Shown here in pieces: positions 25,550 through 36,910 of a stretch of 64,000 bases of DNA. The position numbers and the translations under genes were made by a program. Numbering within the stretch: the first letter of the stretch is position 1; each line of letters begins with the position of its first letter. The notes below the pieces were generated by a model. That model made no database searches, had not been told where the DNA came from, and worked only from the letters and a program-made list of their open reading frames with translations. The DNA is taken from NCBI RefSeq assembly GCF_037893015.1, contig NC_133666.1, forward strand, positions 623,578,104-623,642,103. Direction: 5' to 3'. The stretch comes from Macrotis lagotis. Lineage: Eukaryota; Chordata; Mammalia; Peramelemorphia; Peramelidae.

Positions 25550-25750
25550 GAAATTGTGTGGAAATTACAGAGGGAGGCATTTAAGTTCCATATATGGAGG
25601 GGGGGCCTACCTAACAGTCAGAACAATCTAAAAATTGTGTGGATTGGCTTGGGAGGCCATGTGTTCCTTGTCCCCAGAGAGCTTTAGTAAAACCTGATGG
25701 ATTTGTTAGATGTGTTAGGGGAGGGAGTTCTTTTTCAGAGATTGTGTGAA
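25550..25750 (+). mobile_element. CR1/L3 LINE 3' fragment
   Basis: 'ttggcttgggaggccatgtgttccttgtccccagagagctttagtaaaacctgatggatttgttagatgtgtta' is parallel to the CR1 3' region. It explains the antisense 122-codon frame at 25611-25979 as chance. Confidence 0.5.
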
Positions 25751-26189
25751 TCTGAGCAAGAATGGTAGACAGCAGCATGGTTCTGGACAGGATGAAATAA
25801 TGATCTTCAATGAATGAGGTTATTGCCAAGTGATTGTTTTTTACCAATAGATCCAGTGTGTGGGGGAGAGAAAAGGAGAAGGAAGTGGTGGGGGGGTTTT
25901 TTTCGATTTTTTGCTCCAGTAGGATATAGTTTCTAATTATAGATTCCAGATGAATTAATTTCTGTCCCAAGAGGAGCACAAGGATAATTGTCTCATTTTA
26001 ATTCCTTTCTTTTTTGTTTCAAAGGCAGAAGTCATTTTCTAACATCATTTTCTTCACCTCCCCAGGATTCCCATCTTATCAACATGTTATCCAAATTCTG
26101 ACACCAGAATCAAAAGTAAGAATTCATGTACATAGGGTAAATTCAGTTAGGGAGGGGATGTGGTGACAGAGGATAGGCTACCTCAGATT

Positions 26190-26350
26190 GTTGTTTTCAG
26201 TCTTTTGTTCTCAAAAGGATCAAAAACATCAGGAAGGTAATACCTTGACTTGCAAGTAAGTTGGAATTTTGTGAAGAAGGACTATGCTTTATTACCAGCC
26301 TCCTTATCTTTTCTGGAGCCATCTGGGTGCAGTGACAAGATAAAGATTCA
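26190..26350 (-). mobile_element. RTE-mobilised SINE fragment
   Basis: 'ttgttttcagtcttttgttctcaaaaggatcaaaaacatca' ... 'agccatctgggtgcagtgac', an antisense RTESINE-type copy. Confidence 0.65.
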
Positions 26351-27059
26351 GAAAGGACAAACAATAATCTATGAGAAGTAGTAACTGCCCCACTAGGCTC
26401 CTAACTGGCAGGTCCAAGTTGAGCAATGCTACTCTTTCCTTTCTTCCATCCTCAGATAGAGGTAGGAAGTCATTCATAGAATAGGGTTTCTTAACCTTTT
26501 TTAGGTCATGGACTCTGGCAGCTGGCAGATACAAATGGAACTTTTCACAGAATAATATTTTTAAATTCAAAAAATATAATGCATAGATAGGATGAAAAAA
26601 GAAAACAATTATATCGAAATAAAGATGCAGTTTGTTCCTTTCCTAGTTTATGAAACCCCTAAAATTTATTTTGAGGGCCCTTTATGGATCCATGAACCCC
26701 AGGTTAAATGCCCTAGTGAGTCCCAATTGATATTAGTCCCCTTTTCTCTCTCTCTCCTCCCCAGAAGTCAGCCCTTCTGATTATTGACCTTATTAGCTAT
26801 TCAAACTCGTGCAGCTGGGGGTAACTGGAAGGCAGTGGGGGAGGCAGAGTGATGAGAGACCCCAAGAAAACCTGCTCTGGCAGAATGCTGCAGGTGATAA
26901 GCTTGAGGCTGACCAGAGAACTACAGGGAAAAATCAAATCTTATCTGAACACCCCACCACATTGACAACCCAGTAAAAAAAACTCTAATCACTTAGTTAG
27001 CCATGATTCTTGTTCTGTATGCCACTCCCTGCCCATCACACCCCAACCATTCAGCCGAC
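26351..27059. other. Unassigned intergenic sequence
   Basis: 26470-26700 ('gggtttcttaacctttttaggtcatggactctggcagctgg...atgaacccc') resembles a common mammalian DNA-transposon fragment. The rest is unassigned. Confidence 0.4.
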
Positions 27060-27690
27060 GCCCCTTTCAATAATTCAAAAAGAATTTATTGAACACCAGT
27101 CCAGTGCCAATTGCTACTAAACCATAGGGATAGAAAGACAAATGGAAATGTCCCTGCCCTTGAGAAACTTATTATCTTTTAGGAGACAAATAAATAAGTA
27201 CAGAATAATCAAAATAATCTCAGTGATGAGGAATTAACATGCACAGGGATTGGGATAGACTGCATAAGTGAGGAAGCCTCAGCCAAACCAAGCCTTCATT
27301 GAGTATTAAGGCTCCGGAAGGAGGATGGAGTATATTCTAGAAACAGGTGGCAACTTGCACAAAGACATGAGTTTGGAAGAAAGAATGTTATCTAGCAGAA
27401 ACAGCCAATAGGTCTATTTGGCTGAGACACAGAGAATGTGAAGAGAATAATGTGAAAACTTGGATGGGAGCCAGACTCTGAAGGATTTTGCATGCCAAAT
27501 AGAGGAGGCTGTATTTCATTCCAAAGACATAAGGAGCTTCTACAATCTATTGATTATGGAAATGATATGATTAGACAAGTGCTTTATGATTACAAATGTC
27601 ACAGCTATTTGGAGAATGCATTGGAGAAGGGAAAAATTGAGACCAAGAGACCAACTAGGAGTCCACTGCAATAGTCCAGATGAGAGGAGG
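27060..27690 (-). mobile_element. L2-class LINE fragment (RT C-terminus and tail)
   Basis: The same family as 46.5 kb: 'aaaaagaatttattgaacacc', 'ggattttgcatgccaaatagaggaggctgtatttcattcc', 'tgcaatagtccagatgag'. Antisense, this is the DYCNSLL...L2 RT C-terminal coding region, degraded. Confidence 0.7.
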
Positions 27691-27719
27691 AAAGAACTTG
27701 CTTTAGGGACTTAACCATG

Positions 27720-28350
27720 CAGAGAGAAAAAAAGGAAATGACTGGGACAGATATCACTGGTCCTCTTGTGTCTTTTTCTCAAAGGTCTCCTCTCCACTGT
27801 GACTACACATTCTAGTGTTATAGTGCTGCTCCTTGCCCCTTGGTCTGCCACCTTAGACTGCAACCCAGATCCCAATATGGGAAGACACCTGTGTAATAAC
27901 TGGCTGACCAGTTTTTTGACTTTCTTACTGTCAGTTCCAGAAGCAGCTCCTGCCAGTGATGATTCAGAGGCTCCCAAGATCTGCTCTGGGTTTGCAGCTG
28001 TGCTCCACTCTCAACCAAGTGTGATCAACCTTTCTTAGTGGCCTTCAAATCTGTCTTTGCAATCCCTTGATTGGGAGGCCTAGAAACTGCAACTGCTGTC
28101 ACTGATTCAGTCCCTTGGAAGCCTGCTCCTGTTTGGGGGGGGGGGGGAACCTAATCTGTGCTGGCCTTTTTCACCCTGATGCAATAGAGTGACCTTTCCT
28201 GTCTGACTCCTAAGTTGTCTTGGGCTGGAAATTTGCTTTATTCCTTCTTCTTGTGGGTTCTGCCATTCTAGAATTTATTTAGTCATAATTTAAAGATATT
28301 TGAAAGAGTTTCTCCCCCATCCCAGCTCTGGATCTTTTAGTTTCTTTTCT
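27720..28350 (-). mobile_element. L1 5' UTR fragment
   Basis: On the minus strand, 'aggtgtcttcccatattgggatctgggttgcagtcta' and 'gaatggcagaacccacaagaagaagga' match the marsupial L1 5' UTR type also seen at 51.7-52.4 kb. A G13 run lies at 28136-28148. Confidence 0.6.
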
Positions 28351-28369
28351 TGGCAAGTTCAACTCCTCA

Positions 28370-28975
28370 GGGAACAAAATTGTTACAAATGGGGGAGAGA
28401 CTGAACAACCCTACCATTTGAACATCTGCAGATTGACTTTATTGAATTGTCAAAATCTATTGGCTATAGATGTTTTGATATAGAGACCAGTTCAGCCATT
28501 GGTTAGAGGTGTGTCTAGCAGCATATATTAGAGCAAATATCTTAGCAGCATTGTAACATCAAAGACATACTACTTACAATTGATGGGAAATACAGCTTTT
28601 CAACTCTCCAAGTGTTTTGAGATAACCCTGAACCTCCCCATAGGAGACAAAAGTCCAGTAAGAAATATTATCTCTTTCTCTATTTTTTTTCACAGGTCTG
28701 GAAAGAAGCAGCCTTAACACGAACTCCTCCTTTGGGAGAGATGGTGCATCCATTAGGGTCTAAGACGATATGTGGATTTACAACATCAGGGAGACATCTA
28801 GTCTCCAACCCTCCTGGAATGGATCTTTCAATGTCCCACTGAACAATCATACTGCCTTCAAAGCTACTGAACAGATGATCTGGACACAACATTATCATCT
28901 GAACTCTGCCATGATTGACCTTAATCCAGCAGAGGAAGCTACCCCCTGATTGGCCCTTGGACAAAGTTAAACCAA
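28370..28975 (+). mobile_element. Endogenous retrovirus fossil: integrase-region remnant (class I-like)
   Basis: Plus-strand frames show degraded integrase-type sequence, including a core-like QIDFIEL block near 28430 and a C-terminal block (HTAFKATEQMIW) near 28840-28880, typical of the end of gammaretrovirus-like pol. No LTR was recognised nearby. It is thoroughly broken and old. Confidence 0.5.
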
Positions 28976-29699
28976 AAAAGGATGTCTGTTAGTGGTCTTG
29001 AGCTACTTGTTCGACTTTGATGATTAGAATTTAATCCCTCACCTACTGTTTACCATGCATTTATGTTTGGTGCTTTATGTTCTGTTTGCCACCCCTTGTG
29101 GAGGAAGAACAGAAGAGTCCAACATTTAGGTGTCTCTGATCCAACATGCAGTTGTGCCATTAGTTGGAACAGCTGCTGGACATGTGCACATATTTCCCTT
29201 TAACATTAGGAGAACAGAAACCACTGGTGCCTGTGGAGTCAGACATTTAGGACTTGTGTGATTCATTTTTTTGCAATCAAGAAGGAAAACAATTCTAATT
29301 GTACTGTCATTAGCAGAAAAAAAAATGAATCCTCACATTAATTTACTTTTAATTGTAAAAAGATCATTAACATTTCTCAATTCTTGTCCCAACCCTGTCC
29401 CAACCATTGAGTTTCTACCATACTATCAGGATACTGATGCTATGTTATAAGCAAAACAGTACACAAGGTCAGGATGTAGATCTCCACATTCCTGAAACAA
29501 AATGTGACTATTTGGGAGGGGAATGACCTTCTGAGAATTAATCTCAAGTCAGGAGTTACACACACAGAAGCGGATTTTTATTCCCCACCTGGATTTTATT
29601 CCCTATGAAACAAAAAATCATATAACTAGTCCCCCTCAAATTGAATAGTAAGATATGGGTTGGAGAGGGTGCTCTTTGTCCTCTGGTCCATACCTACAC
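28976..29699. other. Unassigned sequence 3' of the integrase fossil
   Basis: It could include further degraded retroviral sequence, but no part was recognised. No host gene seen. Confidence 0.35.
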
Positions 29700-30290
29700 T
29701 CCTCCTAAAATAAATATTTTTATTGAAATATTATTTTTCCAATTACATTCAATGGCAGTTTTTCAACAATCATCCATTTGTAAATATATAAGTTCCACAT
29801 TTCTCTATCACCCTCCCTTTCCTCCCCTCTACCCCTGGCTGCAAACTATCCGATGACAGCTGTACATGTTTAACATACTTACATATTAGTTACACTGTGA
29901 AAAGAGAAACTGAAAAAGAAAGGAAAAACAAAAGTTTTTAAAAGTGAACATAGTTTGCTTTGCTCTGCATTCAGATTCCATACATGTTTTTCTCTGTATA
30001 TGGATGCCATTGTCCATTACAGATCTCTCAGGGTCATCCTTAATCCCTGAACTGAGTGGAGCTGCATCTGTCATAGTTGATCATCTCACAATGTTGTTAA
30101 TGTGGACAATGTCCTCTTGCTTCTGTTCTCTTCACTCAGCATTAGTTCATAGCACCCATTTTTTGAAGCAATTGTACAATCATCCAAGTTTTGGCTACAC
30201 TTCTCCATTTAGTGAAATTGAATGTGCTTTTCCCCATCATATTACCCAAATATGGTATCAATTTCAGTCTGGATCTCTCAAATAAAATGA
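29700..30290 (-). mobile_element. L1 3' fragment
   Basis: Inverted L1 3' UTR and ORF2 end: 'ttattgaaatattatttttccaattacattcaatggcagtttttcaacaatcatcc', 'tcagggtcatccttaatccctgaactg', 'gatcatctcacaatgttgtta'. Confidence 0.6.
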
Positions 30291-31049
30291 ACAATTTCTA
30301 CTTTTTGTTAATGAATCTCATAGGCACAAAGGCTGACAATGCAATATCCCATTTTTGGTGCTAACTATATTCCTGGTGTTTCACCACAACTGGACTTTAA
30401 TTTTTTCTCTATAATCAAAGTCTCTGCTGCTGGTCCTGACAATTGGGAAGTTGGTTTCATAACCAATTCTTTACATCAAGGAAGAAGACACTGTAAACAC
30501 AAGAATAAACGATCCTTATGAGGATACTCAAAATAAAACCCTCAGATATTCCAATTTTATAGTTGACCGTGACTTGCAACTCCAAAACTAGATTTTTTTT
30601 GAAGGCCAAGGAAACTTATAGAAGAGTTGGTTTCATTTTATTTTGTTTTACATTTTTAAGCTTACTTTGTAAATTTTGGCATTTGCTCTTAAGGGGGAAG
30701 GCATCTATACTCTTGTTTCTCAGAGATTTTGGCTTAATATAAACATCTCTTTGAAGAGCTAATTTTGAATTTATTTTAACTCTGTGATCCTAATTAGGAA
30801 GATTAAGTTTGCACATCTTTTTCCCCCACAAGCAATCTCCTTAATATCTTTAGCACAGCTTGATGATTCTGTTCTTTTGAGCTTCTATAGAATGCATTCA
30901 TTACCCTCTCTTTCCTATGAAAATAAATAAAATAATTATACTTTCCTCTCAAAAAAAACTATATTTGGGATTGCAAGTCACAGGGTCAATTATAAAATTT
31001 TCTAGCATTGAAATCCCTTCATAATTCCCACCCACCCACATTCATCTTT
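30291..31049. other. Unassigned intergenic sequence
   Basis: A 60-codon plus-strand frame (30339-30521) has no recognised domain. The rest is AT-rich. Confidence 0.4.
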
Positions 31050-31400
31050 CCAGATTTCTTACACCTTCCTCCCCCTATTCATGTATTCTGGGATTTACTG
31101 AACCCAAACCTCCTTGTTCTTCCTCAGAAAAGGTATTTTCATTGATTATTCCCCATGCCTGGAATGCTCTCACTCTTCTTTAACTCCTGATTTCAAGTCC
31201 TAACTAAAATTGCACCTTCAACAGGAAGCTCTTCTCAATTCTCCTTAACCCTGGCTCATTTCTTCTATTGGTCATCTCTAACATTTCCTGATTATAATGG
31301 TTTATACATAATAATTTGCATGTCATCTTCCCACAAGACTGTGAGCTCCTAAAAGCCAGGAACTGTCCTTTGCCTTCTATGTCTTTCATTGAGTTTTAGC
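31050..31400 (+). mobile_element. L2-class LINE 3' fragment
   Basis: 'ccccatgcctggaatgctctcactc', 'gcaccttcaacaggaagctcttctcaattctcc', 'actgtgagctcctaaaagccaggaactgt' is the sense-strand end of an L2-type RT and its 3' UTR. Confidence 0.7.
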
Positions 31401-31564
31401 CCAGTCCTCACTTGATCAGTGTTTGAGTTTTCATGGCTCAGAGTGAGTGTAAATAGCAATTGTTTCTGTTCTGACCCAGAACAGAAGAAATCCAGGGGTC
31501 TTTCCTCTTAGTTTGATTTTTTTTTTTTGAGTAAGCAAACTAGGCCATTTTTTGCCTCATTTCT

Positions 31565-31800
31565 TACCAGGCCTGAAATCACTTGAATGGATGTTGCTCC
31601 AGGTAAACTGAGACCTGGGAAAGACCAAGGACCTCCATTGAATCTGGGCTCATCCCTCTGTATTTGCACTAGACTCAGAAGATTCTGGAGGAGAGAGCTG
31701 ATAACTCTTCACAGCTGTGTCTCTTTTAAGTCCAAATCACTTTCAACTCAAGACATCACCCTTTTAAAGTCATTGGCCTTTGAGAATGAAGGACAAACAA
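31565..31800 (+). mobile_element. RTE-mobilised SINE
   Basis: Sense copy: 'gaatctgggctcatcc... gattctggaggagagagctgataact... caagacatcaccc... gagaatgaaggacaaacaacaa'. The last 25 or so bases match the 3' end of the RTE LINE at 55.25 kb. Confidence 0.75.
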
Positions 31801-32610
31801 CAATCCCCAGGACATAGCTTAAGACAGAATACTATTAAATGTTTTTTTCTGACTGAGTAATCACCATTGACCATGAAACCCAACCCATAAAGAGATAAGA
31901 TGCAGACACTGAGCAAGTGAGAGTATCTTGAGCAACGGTCAAGATATTTAAGCACAATAAAGGCTGAGGAAATCAGGTTTCAGATACTAACCTGGAAATA
32001 GAAGGCAAAGGAAGTTTTCACCCTCTTCACCACTCCAACCCCAACTTCCACTGTAACTCAAAAACCTGTGCAAAGCACCTGCCTCTTTAATCTCACTCAG
32101 GAACCAGGGAGGGAAAGAAGCTGTGCTCTGGATTGGTCACTCACCCTAGGGACTGAACATCTGTTTGAGATGTGGATGGGTAGAGAAAAGATGAAGAAAG
32201 AATGAGAGAAAGGGAAAAGTATAGAGGGAGAATTTCAAAGAAAGACTTCTAAGAAAGCTTCTAAAAGCTTTCTAAAGAAAAGTGGAGGGAAGGCAAGTGA
32301 GAAGAAAAGAATCATTTCTTTTTGACTTCCCTCTACTGTCCTATTCCTGTACTAGCTTGAGGCAGGTAAAATGCCTCGTTCAGCTTGTCTTATTTCCCCC
32401 AAGCCTCTCAATGATGTCATCATTATAAATCTTTCCTTCTCATTTATCCTCTTCCACTCTTGTACCATCCCCACCACTGAACTGAGTACATCCCCCAATT
32501 CTAACTTGACTCCTCACCAGCTGAATGCAACAATTGCCTATCTCATTATATTAAATACAGACTCCAGCTGAAATTACTTATTTTTAAGCTCTGAAATTAC
32601 ATAATTTTAG
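31801..32610. other. Unassigned sequence 3' of the Ig-family gene
   Basis: A later exon or 3' UTR of the minus-strand gene should lie here or beyond. A minus-strand frame at 31770-31955 with a hydrophobic stretch was considered but not called. Confidence 0.4.
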
Positions 32611-32735
32611 GGTTTTTTTTGAAAGGCAGTGGGGATAAATGACTTGCCCAAGGTCACACAGCTAGGTGATTATTAAGTATATGAGGCCACATTTGAACTC
32701 AGGTGCTCTGTCCACTGTACCACCTAGCTGACCTG
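32611..32735 (-). mobile_element. tRNA-derived SINE beside the second transmembrane exon
   Basis: Antisense copy ('gataaatgacttgcccaaggtcacacagctag... ccacctagctgac') ending about 10 bases from the predicted donor of the 32746-32927 exon. It lacks part of the middle. Confidence 0.85.
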
Positions 32736-32745
32736 GAGAAATTAC

Positions 32746-32927
32746 CTTATTTAACCAACTGGTTAGGTGTCCTTCTGAAGACTGTTGAGATGAGTTTCCT
32801 GTTTGCCGGGAATGTAAATGTCTTCTTTTTTCTATCACCACAAGTAAAATTAATCTTGCACTTAACAGTATAAGGAATATTGCCACAGATACAATGTTTT
32901 TCCATTTTGCTGTCTTATATAAAAGCC
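32746..32927 (-). CDS. Butyrophilin/MOG/SKINT-like gene, second transmembrane and cytoplasmic exon
   Basis: A 182-base exon with acceptor 'cttgattgcag' and start phase 1, matching the preceding transmembrane exon. It encodes LLYKTAKWKN, a hydrophobic span (IVSVAIFLILLSARLILLVV), a positively charged stop-transfer cluster (IEKRRHLHSR) and a polar tail rich in Ser and Gln. KWKN before the span and EKRR after it sit like CWKIT and LHRR around the second membrane segment of MOG, and like the WRKN region of SKINT. A plausible donor (AATAAG|gtaatt) closes the exon after exactly 60 codons in phase 0. If it is unused, the frame runs on into an adjacent antisense SINE and stops near 32662. No later exon was recognised, so the C-terminus is unknown. 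Confidence 0.55.
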
Positions 32928-33949
32928 CTGCAATCAAGACATAACATATGAGCTGATATTGAAAGAAAACAGGATATCCCCTCCCAATTCTCCTGGGGAA
33001 AGTGGGTTTGGACCACCCATTTCTCTGCCATTTGGTAGGCTTGGGCCCTCTGACCCCACTCTCACCCCCACCCTAGACTCTGAATTTGTCTTATATACCA
33101 CACTCCATTTGAGTTTAATTTAGGCAAAACATAGAAGAGGGCAGGGGGGACAAAGAGCTCAAGGCTACATAGGAACTAATGATACTTTGGGATCAAGGTT
33201 GGAGACAGGTCAGTTTTACAAAGATGGGGGGGAATTCAGTGTCTATGCAAAGGAAGTGGGGTATATGCAAAAGATGGTTGCACAAAGAATAGGAAATACA
33301 AAGGGATCAGAGCAGCATATATACATTGAGACGTAATCAGGGATAAGGACAGTACATAGACTGAAGGAGACACAGGTAAGAAATGCTCAACTTTGGGTGT
33401 TGAGAAACAAACACAAATCAGAGCCATCCTGAAAAAGGAGGGAATAAAGGCTGCACAAAGACTGAGAGACACCCAGGTTCTAGGTTACTTAAGAACTATA
33501 GGATTAGAGTTTTATAATCATTTCTTATAATAATTCATCACATTGCTGCCCACCTCTCCCTTCTTACCTGTGCATCTGTGCTGCATCCAGAAAATACAAA
33601 TACACATCCAAATTTCAAATACAGAAGTCAGAATGAAGATCTGAACAATTGCACCAATCCAGGAACCTGACCTCAGAAAATATACTGAAAGAAGCCCCCA
33701 GACCCTGATGAATGATTGTATTTATCATTTTTCTATCCCATCTAAACCCCTTCCCATATAGTAAGGTTTGAGTATATTTTGGTGGCTCACATGGACAAAG
33801 AACCTGAACAGCTGCACAAAACCTAGGGAAATAGAAGAAACAAGGTCCCTGGGGCACCCTAAAATGAACTTCATATTTAAGGATAGTTCACTCCAGCTCT
33901 ATTCACCTTTCCAGTGTGTCCTCTGCAATTTTTGTTCCTCCATTTTATA
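32928..33949. other. Intron between the two transmembrane exons, near part
   Basis: No short heptad-type exon could be supported. Frames at 33236-33472 and 33615-33857 (minus) have no matching splice sites. Confidence 0.45.
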
Positions 33950-35640
33950 CCTCTGTCTTGATTCCTGTTCCTTAATTAATTCATGAAATTGCATTATTTT
34001 TCTTTCTTTTTCCTACTATCTTTTGGCACTCAATGAAATCTGAATTCCCCCTAGATACACTGCATCTCTTGGCTGTGCTTTGCAATACTGGTTGGACTTT
34101 GTCTCAAATCCTCCAACACTGGCCCTTGAGAGAGATTCAGAAGAATATTCATTCTCAATGCTTCCAAATTTTTCCTCTGCTATTATCCCTAAGTAATCTT
34201 CTCCTCCTTCGAGTCTCTATTCAACTACACAATCCAGTCATAATTGACAGATTCCTGCTAGATCCCAGATCATTTTTCTTCCTTCCTCAAAAAGTTCAGT
34301 ACTTGGTTCACAGTATTTCTTTCTGTAGTAGCTCTGGTCATACTAATTCATATTTACATATATGTTGATATTCCTTCAAACACACTAGCTCCTCAGTTTC
34401 TCAATCTCAGCTCCCAGGACCTAATCTTTCATGCTAACTCAGTCACAAAGTCAAACCTTAATTTTCCCATTGTCCAAAATTTTCTACTCAAACCATTTTT
34501 ACATTTACCCTACTCCTAAATAAACCTAATCTTTGTCTTTATCATGATCTCCAATCCTTCCATTCTTTGTTACAATCCCAGACCATTATCTCAAGAATAT
34601 TATAATCCTTCTAAACACACAGATTTAAGACTGTAGAGCATCCCTTGGGTTCTATTCTCTTTCTTACCATATATATCTAATAAATCACCAAATTTTGTTA
34701 ATTTTTGTCTCCAATACATTTCTTACATTATTCTCCTCTGCTCATAGGAACTCTGATACAGTTCTCTGATACCTCTTGCTTGGATTGCATGATCTCCTTG
34801 TTTCAAGGGTCTCCTCTTTCCAATCAGTCCCCCACTTAGCTGCCAAAATGATTTTGATAATGCACAAGTCTAACCATATCTCTATTCTACACAATTAAAC
34901 TCTAGTGGCTCCCTATTCACTCCAGAGTAAAACATAAACTACTCTCTGATATTTGAATCTCTTCAGAATCAAAAGATCCTACTTTTAGAACCTTATTTAC
35001 ATCTTATTCCCCTTATAACACATAGTCTTTGCAAATGACATCTACCAGACACTAGTGCTATCTCCCCAGAATTATCTTGTATTTGATTAGGTTTATAAAT
35101 ACACATTTTTGTCTCTTCTGGTAGAATGTAACCTCCATGGGGGCAAGGAGAATTTTTTTTTGTCTTTTTTATTTCCATTGCCTAGTTTATAGTGGGATTT
35201 AATACTTTTTTTCCTTCTTTGTTGATCAATTAATTCAAGTGTATTGTGTTCCAACTGCACTAGACTTTGCCTTTCCTCCTCATATTTCTCTTTTCCTTTT
35301 CTTTGATCCACTTAAAAAGTGAAAATGGTTTCTATCCCATGCCTATCTCTGCCTAAGTTCATTCTTCCTTCAAGTCCTTCAAGATCTATCCCTGAGGCCA
35401 CCTCTCTTTATGAAGTCTTTCTTGATCCCTTCCTACCATCAAATTAAATGATTTCTTCCTCCTCAGATCTCTCACAATATTTTACCTGGATTTCTCTTTG
35501 TACTTACCACATTTTTGTATCCACAACTCACTCCCACTTAGAAATTCAGCTCCCTAAGTGCCAGTACAGTTTTATCACAACTTAACTTCTTTCCTTAATC
35601 CAGAATATTAGGTAAAGTAATCAGTATATTATTAAAATTA
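33950..35640 (+). mobile_element. L2-class LINE fragments
   Basis: Sense L2-type RT C-terminus and tail: 'gctgccaaaatgattttgataatgcacaagtctaaccat', 'aaactctagtggctccctattcactcc', 'tagaatgtaacctccatgggggcaa', then a second tail at 35340-35640 ('gaagtctttcttgatcccttcc'). It lies between the two transmembrane exons of the Ig-family gene. Confidence 0.6.
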
Positions 35641-36029
35641 CTGATTTAAGCTTTTTTCATCTACTTTAAGATGTCAAAGATGATCCTTATTCAAACTTCA
35701 GTCTCTCCAACCATACCCAGGGGCAGGAATTGGGACTGAGGGAGAGAGAGGAAATATTGTTTGTATTTCTACATGGCTTTGCACATGCTTTTCACACAGT
35801 AAGTTCTTAACCATCATATAATGAATCAGTGATTAAGGAAAGAAGACCATAGATGGACAAGAATGGTCCCTTTCAGAGACCCACAGTCTAATATAGAATA
35901 GGATGTGGAGTGTGGAATGAATTTCATGCGGTCATGATCATGTGATTGTAAGAGTGGTTGGGAGGAATAGGGTTCTAAGGGTAGGTATTTGAAGATGAGT
36001 GACCTTGAAGACCATGAATTCTATAAGTT

Positions 36030-36043
36030 CGGGGGGGGGGGGG
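36030..36043 (+). repeat. Poly-G run
   Basis: A run of at least 12 G near 36031, about 150 bases 3' of the first transmembrane exon in the direction of transcription. Similar G or C runs occur at 18079, 28136, 48320 and 58208. Confidence 0.9.
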
Positions 36044-36194
36044 CGGATAAAGGGTACCCTGGGGCAGGAGACCAGGACTTCGTTAAAAGTTCGGTTCCTA
36101 AGATTCTGGTACTAAAATCCTTGTCCTCCTTCTGCCCAGAAATGCCTGATACATCCAAAAGAGAATGCTTGCTCCAGGCCCTGCTCATAATTAC

Positions 36195-36302
36195 CTGAGA
36201 ATAACAGCAGCAGTGTTACAAGATACAATGACATCACTGACCCAAAATGAATAAAAAACCGAATGTTTCTCTGTGGGGAAATCTGTGACTCATGTTCTTC
36301 AC
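36195..36302 (-). CDS. Butyrophilin/MOG/SKINT-like gene, first transmembrane exon
   Basis: A 108-base open exon, phase 1 at both ends, so it joins the IgV exon in frame. The acceptor is 'tgtgtttcag' and the donor is TTCTCAG|gtaatt. It encodes a short polar stalk (EEHESQISPQRN) and then a hydrophobic span (FFIHFGSVMSLYLVTLLLLF) long enough to cross the membrane. It follows the IgV exon directly in the gene; I searched the 2.7 kb between them and saw no IgC-type exon. MOG, and as I recall rodent SKINT genes, carry a transmembrane exon of about this length and phase. Confidence is below that of the IgV exon because the sequence has no strongly conserved motif and rests on splice sites, phase and hydrophobicity. 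Confidence 0.68.
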
Positions 36303-36689
36303 CTGAAACACAATTGCACATAAGTGTCAGGACCAGAGCAATAATGACAATCCTTGGAGTATCTTCTCTCCCCACCACTCATTCTCATACCCTCAATGAG
36401 CGAGGACAGGGCCACAGTTTGGTCAAATTTGGGGCCCCTCCAGGCCCTGCTGCTCTCCTCTCTGATCAAACTTTGCAACCCACAAAAGACACTCCAGCTC
36501 CTTCCATCCATCGCATTACCATGCTCATATCCCCTTTGTCCATCCTTAGCTCAGGCCACATTTTCTACTGACATTTCAGTCTATTTGTGAGATGCAACAC
36601 TGGTTTACATTGCTGAAGATGCCAGGGAGTACAGGGGGAACAGGAGTCAGTTTTGTGTACTCTTGGATGAATTTTATATTCAAAGAATC

Positions 36690-36910
36690 TCAGTTATAAG
36701 GAAATTCAGAAGGCCCAACTTATTCGACACATGCCCATTAGAATCTTTTCTAAATTCTGTCTAGAAGTGGTTAGGCAGCCTTTGCTTAAAGATTCATGGG
36801 GAAGGGTAGCCTGCCTTCCATGGGAGCCCCTTGTATTTTGGTCATATTCTAATTCTTAGAAAGTTTTTCCATACACTGAGGCTAAATTTGTATTTTTGCA
36901 AGTGGTATTC
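36690..36910 (-). mobile_element. CR1/L3 LINE fragment
   Basis: 'gcagcctttgcttaaagattcatggggaagggtagcctgccttccatgggagcccc' and 'ttcttagaaagtttttccatacactgaggctaaatttg' are antisense CR1-type. Confidence 0.55.

Noticed and set aside
25611-25979. 122-codon minus-strand frame
   Set aside because: No domain, and the plus strand matches the CR1/L3 3' region, so it is a chance open frame.
28680-28964. 94-codon minus-strand frame as the start of a B30.2/SPRY exon
   Set aside because: A 'NPHIVLDP' stretch looked SPRY-like, but the plus strand carries retroviral integrase-type sequence and no other SPRY blocks follow.
31770-31955. Hydrophobic minus-strand frame as a third transmembrane exon of the Ig-family gene
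   Set aside because: The acceptor is plausible, but there is no matching donor, the phase is uncertain, and it has no similarity to the third SKINT membrane segment.
33615-33857. Short 21-base-type heptad exon beside a pyrimidine-rich acceptor
   Set aside because: The candidate exon between 'tttccctag' and the next gt is 19 bases, which breaks the phase-1 rule of such exons.
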